The notes under the pieces: model-generated
The model's input: the letters and a program-made list of their open reading frames with translations, nothing else
Databases searched by the model: none
Told to the model about the DNA's origin: nothing
DNA from: Campylobacterales bacterium
GTDB taxonomy: Bacteria > Campylobacterota > Campylobacteria > Campylobacterales > QNZT01
DNA length: 16,260 nt
Assembly (NCBI GenBank): GCA_027056215.1
Contig: JALULO010000020.1
Coordinates: 1 to 16,260 of the forward strand
Direction of reading: 5' to 3'
Made by a program: the position numbers and the translations under genes
Shown here: positions 1 to 6,811 of the stretch, piece by piece
How positions within the stretch are numbered: position 1 is the stretch's first letter
How the letters are laid out: each line of letters opens with the position of its first letter

Positions 1-828
1 CTACATGATAAAGCACACATCAAAGGTATTCAAACAAAAACGGACACATTTTATGCACCTCATATCATCATCGCAACGGGTGGTTTGGGATACCCAACAC
101 TTGGAGCAGAAGGTGATGGATATGCACTTGCAAAACAATTGGGGCATACTATCACATCTCTACACCCTGCCATGATGCCTTTACACACCAAAGAGAACTG
201 GGTGATAAACTGTCGAGCCGATACCATTGCCAATGCTACGATACGTATAGATTTACCAAAAGCAAAAAAGCTCACAGCACAGGGTGATTTGATCTTTACC
301 AAAACAGGCATACGAGGTCCAGTTGTGCTTGATTTTGCACGTGAGATTACACCATTTTTAGACAAGTATCCAGAAGTTCCATTGCTTATCAACATGACAA
401 AGGGAATGGATGAAGACACTTTATATAGAGACTTAAAGGCATCACATCAAAAATCACCCCACTACACTATCCTTGAACATCTAACAGCACTTCTTCCCCA
501 AAGTGTTGTAAAAGAACTATGCATTCTATGCCAGATAGATCCCAATCAGAGATTGACACAAATCGAAGGTAAAAAACGACAAAAGCTTTTAAAAACACTT
601 TCTTGGACACCACTGACTATCACAGGACATGATGGATTTAAAATGGCGATGATCACTCGTGGCGGTGTCAGTTTAAAAGAGATTTCTCCCAAAAGTATGC
701 AAAGCAAAATCATAAAAGGAGTCTACTTTTGCGGTGAAGTGATGAATCTCGATGGTCCATGTGGCGGATACAACCTCCAATGGTCTTTTTCTAGTGGTCA
801 TTTGGCAGGTCAATTAAGGACAAGTTAA
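1..828 (+). CDS. HI0933/YhiN-family FAD-dependent flavoprotein, 5' end cut off by the window
   Basis: The reading frame is open from the first base, so the true start lies upstream. About 275 codons are present against roughly 390-400 for the family, so the N-terminal FAD-binding Rossmann motif is missing here. Visible family marks are PHIIIATGGLGYPTLGAEGDG at about codons 20-40, which is the dinucleotide-fold segment ending the first FAD-contact region, and FCGEVMNLDGPCGGYNLQWS near the C-terminus, the second flavin-contact motif of HI0933-like proteins, followed by SSGHLAG. Databases often label these proteins aminoacetone oxidase family or NAD(P)/FAD-dependent oxidoreductase. The physiological substrate is not established, and I infer none. 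The gene converges on the minus-strand Uma2 gene, with only 17 bases between the two stops and no clear terminator. Family assignment is secure; function is not. Confidence 0.9.
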   Translation, partial: LHDKAHIKGIQTKTDTFYAPHIIIATGGLGYPTLGAEGDGYALAKQLGHTITSLHPAMMPLHTKENWVINCRADTIANATIRIDLPKAKKLTAQGDLIFTKTGIRGPVVLDFAREITPFLDKYPEVPLLINMTKGMDEDTLYRDLKASHQKSPHYTILEHLTALLPQSVVKELCILCQIDPNQRLTQIEGKKRQKLLKTLSWTPLTITGHDGFKMAMITRGGVSLKEISPKSMQSKIIKGVYFCGEVMNLDGPCGGYNLQWSFSSGHLAGQLRTS

Positions 829-845
829 ATCAAAAGTACACTACC

Positions 846-1391
846 CTACTCAAAAACCACCCCAAAATCAACACCAGTTTCACAGTCATCATGTGAAAAC
901 AGATACTCACCATTTTGGTCGATTTTTTTGGCTAATCTGTATTGACCATCTTCAAGTTCAAAGATTTCTGCTTTTTGACTGTTTGGATCAACTATCATAT
1001 AACACTTTACACCCTCTCTTTGATATAATTCAAACTTGGTTGTAGTATCTTTAAGAGCAGTTGATCGGCTGAGCACTTCTACTACCAGTAGCGGAGTTTT
1101 TGAGAAGTACTGCTTTTCTGTTTTTTCACAAAACAAGGCAACATCAGGTTGAACAACACTTGTCTCATCTATCTTCCAATCCACAGGAGAGATGTAAACT
1201 TCACAAATATTTTTAAAGGTACAGTTTAGATTTTTATCTAACTCTTTGGAGATAGCAAAAACAATTTTTTGATGTTTTGGATAAGGTGCAGGAGCCATAG
1301 CATATGGAACACCATCTATAAGTTCCCAACTATCTTCCCACTGTTTATAGTCATCGTAGGTAAAGTGCGACATCAACTTAGGAGCTGCCAT
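846..1391 (-). CDS. Uma2-family PD-(D/E)XK endonuclease-like protein
   Basis: This 181-residue protein is typical in length for the Uma2 (DUF820) family, which has a restriction-endonuclease-like fold. The PD-(D/E)XK signature is readable as VVQPDVALF (D83), LLVVEVLSRST (E105), then K119 in TTKFELYQREGV, followed by CYMIVDP, a hallmark Uma2 strand. The N-terminal ELIDGVPYAMAPAP is also characteristic. The start ATG is preceded on the minus strand by AAAAGGATATTT, a good ribosome-binding site, and by an extended -10 promoter. No methyltransferase or specificity gene lies next to it, so nothing in the window supports a restriction-modification system. Cellular roles of Uma2 proteins are largely unknown. 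The gene stands alone on the opposite strand between core genes, which suggests an accessory insertion. The catalytic residues appear intact. Confidence 0.88.
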   Translation of the reverse strand: MAAPKLMSHFTYDDYKQWEDSWELIDGVPYAMAPAPYPKHQKIVFAISKELDKNLNCTFKNICEVYISPVDWKIDETSVVQPDVALFCEKTEKQYFSKTPLLVVEVLSRSTALKDTTTKFELYQREGVKCYMIVDPNSQKAEIFELEDGQYRLAKKIDQNGEYLFSHDDCETGVDFGVVFE

Positions 1392-1416
1392 AAATATCCT
1401 TTTCTTTTATTGCTCG

Positions 1417-1445
1417 ATTATAGCACAATTTGGTCTGATAAACAA
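1417..1445 (-). promoter_or_regulatory. Promoter of the Uma2 gene (extended -10)
   Basis: Read on the minus strand, TTGTTT (1445-1440) is followed by 17 bases and TATAAT (1422-1417), with TG one base before the hexamer, giving the extended form TGCTATAAT. The hexamer ends about 25 bases upstream of the Uma2 ATG. The -10 is a perfect sigma-70 match; the -35 matches three of six bases, which is common in this phylum, where the -10 dominates. Confidence 0.65.
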
Positions 1446-1517
1446 AAGTATACGACCCTATTTTTATTGGATTTTATCAGAAATATTTTCTTAACCAAAT
1501 TCTTAGCAAAAATTCTA

Positions 1518-1546
1518 TAGACTATCATTCTAGAATGAGGTAAAAT
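1518..1546 (+). promoter_or_regulatory. Candidate promoter of the 1591-12147 operon with a palindromic operator
   Basis: TAGACT (1518-1523, four of six to TTGACA) is separated by 17 bases from TAAAAT (1541-1546, five of six to TATAAT). The spacer contains TCATTCTAGAATGA at 1525-1538, a perfect 14-bp palindrome without a gap. Transcription would begin near 1553, leaving a leader of about 38 bases before the TTG start at 1591. The position of the palindrome between the two hexamers would suit a repressor. The promoter is inferred from sequence match only, and no regulator for the site is recognised. Confidence 0.5.
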
Positions 1547-1578
1547 ATTTTTTCCTTAGATATTTATTTGAACAATAC

Positions 1579-1582
1579 GAGG
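1579..1582 (+). promoter_or_regulatory. Ribosome-binding site fixing the TTG start of the DHH gene
   Basis: GAGG lies eight bases before the TTG at 1591. No in-frame ATG with an SD exists near the conserved N-terminal motif, so this site supports TTG as the start. Confidence 0.65.
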
Positions 1583-1590
1583 TACAAAGA

Positions 1591-2523
1591 TTGTATAAAC
1601 AAACATGGCGTTTAATAACTGAAAGTCAGCATATTGTATTGATATCCCATATCAATCCCGATGGCGATGCTCTGGGTAGTTCTTTGGCACTTTATCCTCT
1701 TTTAAAAGATATGGGTAAAACGGTTTCCATTGTCAATGTCACAACACCTCTTCCTATTCGCTATGACTTTTTACCAAACTTTACAAAAATCAAACAATCT
1801 ATGCCTTTAAAATGTGATCTCATCATCAGTTTTGATTGTGGGAGTTATGATAGATTAGGTATAAAAAAGCATCATTGTCCCTTGATTAACATTGACCATC
1901 ATAAAACCAATACAAATTATGGCGATATCAATCTTATCGATTCTACGAAAGCGAGTGCATCAAGTGTTGTACTAAAACTTTTAGAGCAAAATGATATAGC
2001 TCTCAGACGTGATGTTGCAACGTGTATCTATACTGCTTTGGCTGAGGATACAGGTTTTTTCAGTTTTGAAAATGTAAATGCTACTGTTTTTGAAGATGCT
2101 GCTAAACTGATTGCAGCAAAAGCAAACCCAGGATTCATAGCACAACAACTTAAAGAACGTAACTCACTGGCAAAGATCAGACTAACAGGGATTGTGATCA
2201 ATCAACTTGAACTTATCAACGATGCCAAAATAGCATATGCAATTCTTACACTTGAAGACTTTAAAAAGAGCGGTGCATTGCGTTCAGACAGTGACGAGTG
2301 TGTCGATCTTATTCGCTCCATAGTCACTGTAGAATTAGCGATCTTACTTATAGAAGAGTCTGATGGATATAAGATTTCATTGCGAAGCAAAGCACAAATC
2401 GATGTCTCAGATATTGCACTTGCATATGGTGGAGGCGGACATAAAAGAGCAGCAGGTTTTACTGCAAAAACAAAAGAAACAAATACTATTATACAAAACA
2501 TTTTAAATGAGGCAACTATATGA
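1591..2523 (+). CDS. DHH/DHHA1 phosphoesterase (NrnA-like oligoribonuclease / pAp phosphatase)
   Basis: This 310-residue protein has the full DHH-family motif set: HINPDGDALGS (H20, D24, D26), FDCGSYDRLG (D82), NIDHHKTN (D102-H103-H104) and AEDTGFFSF (D153). These residues bind two metal ions, usually Mn2+. The C-terminal DHHA1 domain carries YGGGGHKRAAGF at 279-290, which in NrnA enzymes contacts the substrate. Family members hydrolyse short oligoribonucleotides and 3'-phosphoadenosine 5'-phosphate, or c-di-nucleotide breakdown products; which of these applies cannot be told from sequence. Length and motif spacing match NrnA rather than RecJ or exopolyphosphatase. Translation starts at TTG with GAGG upstream. 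It is the first gene of the putative operon and overlaps the next gene by four bases (ATGA), a classic translational coupling arrangement. The protein is cytoplasmic, with no signal peptide. Confidence 0.9.
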   Translation: MYKQTWRLITESQHIVLISHINPDGDALGSSLALYPLLKDMGKTVSIVNVTTPLPIRYDFLPNFTKIKQSMPLKCDLIISFDCGSYDRLGIKKHHCPLINIDHHKTNTNYGDINLIDSTKASASSVVLKLLEQNDIALRRDVATCIYTALAEDTGFFSFENVNATVFEDAAKLIAAKANPGFIAQQLKERNSLAKIRLTGIVINQLELINDAKIAYAILTLEDFKKSGALRSDSDECVDLIRSIVTVELAILLIEESDGYKISLRSKAQIDVSDIALAYGGGGHKRAAGFTAKTKETNTIIQNILNEATI

Positions 2524-3902
2524 CACATAATCACAAAAAAGCAAGTTCTTTAGGTTCTTTTATCTTTATTTTACTGCTTATTGCATTGGGTATTGGCACT
2601 TACTTAATCATAAAATCTCCTGCTTTTGAAACCAATAAACCAAAAATCACATTGCCTATATCATATTTTTGGAATACACATCATCCATTTAATGTTTCAG
2701 TCAGTGATGATACTGGTCTCAAAAACATCATCGCATATTTGTCAAATGGTCATGAAAAAATTCAAATAGCAGATATCGTATTTAAAAAACCTATTAAAAA
2801 ATATACTTTACAAATCAAATATCCCAAAATAGGTTTTGAAGAAAATAGTGATAATCTCAAACTAACGGTTATAGCAAATGATATCAGTAAATGGAACTTT
2901 TTTAAAGGTAACAATAAAATAAAAACTTCCCTCCTCAAGGTGGACAGCCAAAAACCAGATGTCTTTTCACTTATAACATCATACGGAATCACACGTGGTG
3001 GTAGTGCTATAGCAATTTTTAAGGCAAGCGATAAAAATCTTAAAGAACTTTATGTGCAAACCAGTTTTGGAAAAAGATTTAAGCCCTCACCTTTTTATAA
3101 AAAAGGATATTACGCTGTACTTGTTGCTTGGCCTATGAAAGAGAAACGCTTTAGTGCAAAAGTTGTAGCCATTGATGAAGCCGGAAATAAAACCAGATCT
3201 CGCCTGAGTTTTTTCCTCAAAGCTAGAAGCTATCGAACATCCCACCTTCAGGCAAAAGATAGTTTTATCAATGGTAAGATATCCGATCTGGCAGATGATC
3301 GTCCCGAACTTACAAAAGATCTCTCTCCGACAGGAAAATTACGTTTTATCAATGAAACATACCGTACCGAAAATGATGGTGTTATCAAAGAGATTACACA
3401 AAAAGTTGACAGCAATCGTATTGATGATTTTGATATAAAACCATTTTATCCACTACACAATGGTAAAGTAGTGGGAAGTTTTGGCGATCATCGCTATTAC
3501 TGGTATAAAGACAAGAACAATACAATCAGCGAATCATACCATTTAGGTATTGATTTGGCTAGTATCAAAAGAGATAATATTTATATCACAAATCCAGGTG
3601 TTGTCGTATTTGCTGATTATAATGGTATCTATGGAAATAATCTCATTGTCTATCATGGATTTGGACTTTATACAGTTTATGGTCACTGCTCTACTTTGTT
3701 AAAAAGAAGAGGTGATGTTGTTCGAGCACATGAAGTGGCAGCGAAGACGGGTGCAACAGGTCTCGCACTAGGAGATCACTTACATTTTTCTGTCATGGTG
3801 CAAGGTATATTTGTCCGACCTGCAGAATGGATGGATAGCAAATGGATACAAACCAATATCATCGATGTGATTGAAAATGCAAAAAAAATGATTGACAAAT
3901 AA
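2520..3902 (+). CDS. Membrane-anchored M23 (LytM) peptidoglycan endopeptidase
   Basis: The 460-residue protein has a short basic N-terminus, one membrane segment at about residues 12-32, a long periplasmic region of beta-rich character and a C-terminal LytM/M23 domain. The zinc and catalytic motifs are complete: HLGID (H341, D345), YGHC (H389) and GDHLHF (H420, H422). M23 enzymes cleave peptide cross-links or stems in peptidoglycan. In helical Campylobacterota, M23 proteins shape the cell (Csd proteins in H. pylori), and the Campylobacter homologue of this locus also precedes lpxC; a role in wall shaping or septal processing next to minC is therefore plausible but inferred. The ATG overlaps the previous stop by four bases, with GAGG seven bases upstream. 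No catalytic residue is missing, so this should be an active enzyme rather than an EnvC-like activator. Confidence 0.92.
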   Translation: MTHNHKKASSLGSFIFILLLIALGIGTYLIIKSPAFETNKPKITLPISYFWNTHHPFNVSVSDDTGLKNIIAYLSNGHEKIQIADIVFKKPIKKYTLQIKYPKIGFEENSDNLKLTVIANDISKWNFFKGNNKIKTSLLKVDSQKPDVFSLITSYGITRGGSAIAIFKASDKNLKELYVQTSFGKRFKPSPFYKKGYYAVLVAWPMKEKRFSAKVVAIDEAGNKTRSRLSFFLKARSYRTSHLQAKDSFINGKISDLADDRPELTKDLSPTGKLRFINETYRTENDGVIKEITQKVDSNRIDDFDIKPFYPLHNGKVVGSFGDHRYYWYKDKNNTISESYHLGIDLASIKRDNIYITNPGVVVFADYNGIYGNNLIVYHGFGLYTVYGHCSTLLKRRGDVVRAHEVAAKTGATGLALGDHLHFSVMVQGIFVRPAEWMDSKWIQTNIIDVIENAKKMIDK

Positions 3903-3906
3903 GGAA
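3901..3906 (+). promoter_or_regulatory. Ribosome-binding site deciding the minC start
   Basis: AAGGAA lies six bases before ATG 3913. An earlier in-frame TTG at 3892 has no SD and sits inside the preceding gene, so the ATG is preferred. Confidence 0.7.
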
Positions 3907-3912
3907 ATTATC

Positions 3913-4536
3913 ATGCGTGCTAAACAAAAAAATTTAAGAATATTTGAGATTAACATTACCAATGATCAGGATTTTTTTGCATATATGGAAAAAAATCTCA
4001 TTTTATTAAAAGATTTCTTCTTATTTTTGCAAGGAAAGATCAGTGATGATGTTATAGCCTATCTTGATGAAAAAGGCTTATGCTATAAAATAGCTGAAAA
4101 TTGTAATATAAAAATACCATCTAAGCAAACCACTACTGAAAATAGTGCTATAATATCCCAAGAAGAGCCTAAAAACAAGCCAAATATAGCTCTTAGCACA
4201 ACACGAATAGTAAAAGAATATATTAAAACATTATTGATAGAACAACCAATCAGATCGGGTCGGGAAGTTATCCATGAAGGTGATGTTACCATATTTGGAC
4301 GTGTTAACAGCGCTGCTAAAGTTATTGCAAGTGGCAATGTTGAAGTTTATGGGATTATAGATGGGATGGTACAAAGTGATGGTGATTATATGATCATCAA
4401 AGAACTCGGTAAAGGCTATATTATCTTTAATGGCGATATTCTTGAACGTGAACTTTTTGATGGGAGTATCAAAAAAGTCACAAAAGACAAGAATGGTGCC
4501 CTAATAAAGGATTTATTTGAAACAGCACACTATTAA
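3913..4536 (+). CDS. minC: Septum site-determining protein MinC
   Basis: MinC blocks FtsZ ring assembly away from midcell, working with MinD and MinE. The C-terminal domain is clear: PIRSGREVIHEGDVTIFGRV followed by ASGNVEVYG, the beta-helix signature that dimerises and binds MinD. The N-terminal half (about residues 1-90) is diverged, as usual for MinC. With the ATG start the protein has 207 residues, within the short range for the family. The last segment (about 150-207) is rich in charged residues and departs from enterobacterial MinC. minD and minE are not in the window. The gene begins ten bases after the M23 stop, and its 3' end overlaps lpxC by 20 bases, so the two are probably translationally coupled. 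Placing a division inhibitor beside wall and lipid A genes links septum placement to envelope growth, but that is inference. Confidence 0.9.
   Translation: MRAKQKNLRIFEINITNDQDFFAYMEKNLILLKDFFLFLQGKISDDVIAYLDEKGLCYKIAENCNIKIPSKQTTTENSAIISQEEPKNKPNIALSTTRIVKEYIKTLLIEQPIRSGREVIHEGDVTIFGRVNSAAKVIASGNVEVYGIIDGMVQSDGDYMIIKELGKGYIIFNGDILERELFDGSIKKVTKDKNGALIKDLFETAHY
4506..4511 (+). promoter_or_regulatory. Ribosome-binding site fixing the TTG start of lpxC
   Basis: AAAGGA lies inside the 3' end of minC, five bases before TTG 4517. This start gives the expected LpxC N-terminus MKQHTIKK, whereas the next ATG (4541) would delete it. Confidence 0.7.
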
Positions 4537-5401
4537 AAAAATGATTGAAGGTGTAGGAATTGGATTACACAAAGGTGAACCTATTCATTTTTCACTACAT
4601 CCACTTGAAGAAAACAGTGGCATTGTATTTTACAGAACTGATACACATACTTATATAGAAGCAAAGCCAGAAAATGTTGTTGATACAACTATGGCAACAG
4701 TAATTGGGAAAAATGGTAATAATATCTCAACCATAGAACATCTTCTTTCTGCCATATATGCCTTTGGAATCGACAATGTTCTTATCAAAATAGATGCGTC
4801 AGAGGCACCTGTTATGGATGGAAGTAGTGCTAGTTTTTGCATGATGCTCAATGAAGTTGGTCTGCAAGAACAAAAATCTAATAAGCGTATTATGATATTA
4901 AATAAAGAAGTAGAGATTCAAGATGGTGACAAATACGTTAAATTAACTCCAGATGTCAATCAAACATACCATTTTCAAATCGATTTCACTCATCCAGCTA
5001 TTGGATTTCAAGAACAACATTTTGCTTTTAGTAAACAACTTTATATAGATGAGATATCTAGAGCACGTACTTTTGGTTTTTTAAAAGATGTACAAATGTT
5101 AAGAGCAAAGAATCTTGCACTTGGTGCTTCATTGGAAAATGCTATTGTTCTAGATAATAATACAATCATCAATAATGATGGATTACGTTATAATAATGGA
5201 TTTGTCAGACATAAGATACTAGATGCTATCGGAGATCTTGCCTTATTGGGTATGCCATATCTTGGTAAATATGAATCTTATGCAGGAAGTCATCATTTAA
5301 ATCATTTATTGACAAAAGAGATCCTTAAAGATACAGAAAATTATATTATTAAAGATATCTCATCGATTGAAGATATTACTTTTTCAAAGGCATATGCATA
5401 A
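4517..5401 (+). CDS. lpxC: UDP-3-O-acyl-N-acetylglucosamine deacetylase
   Basis: LpxC is the zinc enzyme that deacetylates UDP-3-O-acyl-GlcNAc, the committed step of lipid A synthesis, in the cytoplasm. The 294 residues match the family length. The start MKQHTIKKMIEGVGIGLHKG aligns with the canonical N-terminus and justifies the TTG codon. Zinc ligands are H75 (in TIEHLLSA), H232 and D236 (in RHKILDAIGD); E74 is the expected catalytic base, and H259 in GSHHLNHLL fits the general-acid histidine. SRARTFGFLKD (181-191) is another family hallmark. All key residues are present, so the organism should make lipid A. The start lies 20 bases inside minC with AAAGGA upstream. The next gene begins immediately after the stop codon. 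Regulation at the level of proteolysis, known in E. coli, cannot be assessed here. Confidence 0.97.
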   Translation: MKQHTIKKMIEGVGIGLHKGEPIHFSLHPLEENSGIVFYRTDTHTYIEAKPENVVDTTMATVIGKNGNNISTIEHLLSAIYAFGIDNVLIKIDASEAPVMDGSSASFCMMLNEVGLQEQKSNKRIMILNKEVEIQDGDKYVKLTPDVNQTYHFQIDFTHPAIGFQEQHFAFSKQLYIDEISRARTFGFLKDVQMLRAKNLALGASLENAIVLDNNTIINNDGLRYNNGFVRHKILDAIGDLALLGMPYLGKYESYAGSHHLNHLLTKEILKDTENYIIKDISSIEDITFSKAYA

Positions 5402-5869
5402 GTGTCTAAACAAAATATTGATATCTTAGTTATATCACTTACTTCTCCATTGTTGGTTGGTATTTATGCTAAAGGTGAACGCATAGAAAGTTATGTATCA
5501 AAGGAAAAAACAAGTGATATACTTCCCTCTTTTTTTGATACAATTTTGAAAAAATATCGATGCAAAAACCTCTACTTTGCCAATGGTCCGGGAAGTTTTA
5601 TGGCTATCAAAATCACCTATGTATTTTTAAAAACACTGAGTATTACTTTAAAAGTGCCACTTTTTGCAACAGATGGATTCTCTTTTAATAAAAAAAGTCC
5701 TATAAAAGCATTAGGTTCTCTTTATTTTATAAAAGAAAATGGTAATATACGCGCACAAAAGATTGATGTCAACAATACTGATATAGCTCCTTTTAGTTTA
5801 CCAGAGCATCTTGACAAAACAATTTTCACAGATCAAACAAACCCGTTGTATGTATTACCGGCTGTATAA
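5402..5869 (+). CDS. tsaB: Short TsaB-like (YeaZ) protein, tRNA t6A modification
   Basis: At 155 residues this is well below the 220-230 of typical TsaB. The call rests on FANGPGSFMAIKITY (59-73), matching the TsaB signature GPGSFTGLRIG, on the N-terminal ILVISLTSPLLVGIY, which corresponds to the first strands of the ASKHA fold, and on a C-terminal NPLYVLPAV resembling the final PxYxR strand. TsaB is a catalytically inert partner of TsaD, helping to make N6-threonylcarbamoyladenosine on ANN-decoding tRNAs. The Asp usually found in the first loop (IDTS) is Ser here (ISLTS), and much of the second subdomain is missing. In Helicobacter and Campylobacter a similarly small gene sits between lpxC and thrB. 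The start is GTG directly after the lpxC stop; the AAAGG at 5386-5390 is 11 bases away, somewhat far. The family is likely but not certain. Confidence 0.75.
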   Translation: MSKQNIDILVISLTSPLLVGIYAKGERIESYVSKEKTSDILPSFFDTILKKYRCKNLYFANGPGSFMAIKITYVFLKTLSITLKVPLFATDGFSFNKKSPIKALGSLYFIKENGNIRAQKIDVNNTDIAPFSLPEHLDKTIFTDQTNPLYVLPAV

Positions 5870-5875
5870 GAGGAA
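5869..5875 (+). promoter_or_regulatory. Ribosome-binding site fixing the TTG start of thrB
   Basis: AGAGGAA overlaps the tsaB stop region and lies five to six bases before TTG 5881. That start begins the protein exactly at the conserved GHMP N-terminal strand (TIDVPATSANLGPGFD). Confidence 0.7.
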
Positions 5876-5880
5876 CGTAA

Positions 5881-6765
5881 TTGACTATAGATGTACCTGC
5901 AACCAGTGCAAATCTAGGACCTGGATTTGACACACTTGGACTAGCACTAGATTTAACAAATCATATCATTATCAAAAAGTCAAATTTCGTTTCTATCAAT
6001 ATTAAAGGTGAAGGATCAAGTAAACCTAAGCTTAAAACAAATAATCAATTTGTTAATATCTTTTATAATTTTTATATAAAACTTGTAGGTAAACGCCATA
6101 ACTTTCGATTTGAATTTCATAATCACATCCCTTTTTCAAGGGGATTGGGAAGTTCATCGGCAGTGATTGTAGCGGCTATTGCAAGTGCCTATAAGATGGC
6201 AGATGTCGAACTTTCCAAAAGTTCAATACTAAATAAAGCACTTTTTTATGAACCACATCCAGATAATATTACACCTGCTGTTCATGGTGGCTTTACTGCT
6301 GCTATGACAATCAAGGGAGAAAAAGTTATCAGTCAAAAGAAGGAGATTCCATCCTATCTCAAAGCAGTGATGATCATTCCCAACCGACCTATGTCAACAA
6401 ATCAATCACGCTCAAGACTACCAAAAAATTTTTCTATGCAAAAAACAGTTTTTAACGTTTCACACGCATCGGTTTTAACAGCAGCATTTTTTAATGAAGA
6501 TTGGAAAACACTAAAACTTGCATCCCAGGACATGATGCACCAAAATACACGAATGAAAATGCTCAAAGAACTTTTTGAAGTACAAAAAATCGCACTTTTA
6601 AACGGAGCATTGATGAGTACACTTTCAGGAAGTGGTTCATCTTTTTTCAACATGACATATGAAGATGATGTACAGTTTTTGTCACAAAAATTGAAAACAC
6701 ATTTTCCACAATTTAGGGTAGAAACTTACGATTTCAACAATATTGGCTACAAGTTCGGCGAATAG
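5881..6765 (+). CDS. thrB: Homoserine kinase
   Basis: ThrB phosphorylates L-homoserine with ATP, the step before threonine synthase. It is a GHMP kinase of 294 residues, the normal length. Motif 1 is VPATSANLGPGFDTLG (5-20), motif 2 the ATP-binding loop PFSRGLGSSSAV (84-95), and motif 3 LSGSGSSFF (248-256). PHPDNITPAVHGG (125-137) is specific for homoserine kinase within the GHMP group. Translation begins at TTG behind a strong AGAGGAA, 11 bases after the tsaB stop. It sits between tsaB and the ylxR-infB cluster, as in other Campylobacterota, with no other threonine gene nearby. The reason for that placement is unknown. The downstream ylxR begins 46 bases after its stop, the largest gap inside the operon. 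Confidence 0.96.
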   Translation: MTIDVPATSANLGPGFDTLGLALDLTNHIIIKKSNFVSINIKGEGSSKPKLKTNNQFVNIFYNFYIKLVGKRHNFRFEFHNHIPFSRGLGSSSAVIVAAIASAYKMADVELSKSSILNKALFYEPHPDNITPAVHGGFTAAMTIKGEKVISQKKEIPSYLKAVMIIPNRPMSTNQSRSRLPKNFSMQKTVFNVSHASVLTAAFFNEDWKTLKLASQDMMHQNTRMKMLKELFEVQKIALLNGALMSTLSGSGSSFFNMTYEDDVQFLSQKLKTHFPQFRVETYDFNNIGYKFGE

Positions 6766-6787
6766 TAGTTTCTTTAAGGTAAATTAT

Positions 6788-6793
6788 TATAAT
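6788..6793 (+). promoter_or_regulatory. Possible internal -10 element ahead of ylxR-infB
   Basis: A perfect TATAAT sits in the 46-base gap after thrB. There is no recognisable -35 at the right distance (GTAGTT), but Campylobacterota promoters often lack one and have T-rich upstream sequence. If used, the transcript would begin roughly ten bases before the ylxR ATG. In this AT-rich gap a chance match is quite possible. Confidence 0.3.
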
Positions 6794-6811
6794 GTACAAA
6801 ATTATTTAACT

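Noticed and set aside
60..419. A 119-codon minus-strand frame in the flavoprotein gene
   Set aside because: It lies entirely within a clear HI0933-type coding frame and its product has no recognisable motif.
846..1391. Uma2 as part of a restriction-modification or defence island
   Set aside because: No methyltransferase, specificity subunit, toxin or other defence gene is adjacent. Both neighbours are ordinary core genes.
1269..1520. A plus-strand frame of 83 codons across the Uma2 5' end and the intergenic region
   Set aside because: It runs through the Uma2 start and promoter region, has no SD, and its translation is low-complexity and hydrophobic.
3892..3912. TTG at 3892 as an earlier minC start
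   Set aside because: No SD precedes it and it overlaps the M23 stop. ATG 3913 has AAGGAA at ideal spacing.
6743..6811. TTG at 6743 as an N-terminal extension of YlxR
   Set aside because: The extra 23 residues are low-complexity, lie partly in thrB, and are not part of the YlxR family pattern that begins at MKYPVRMC.
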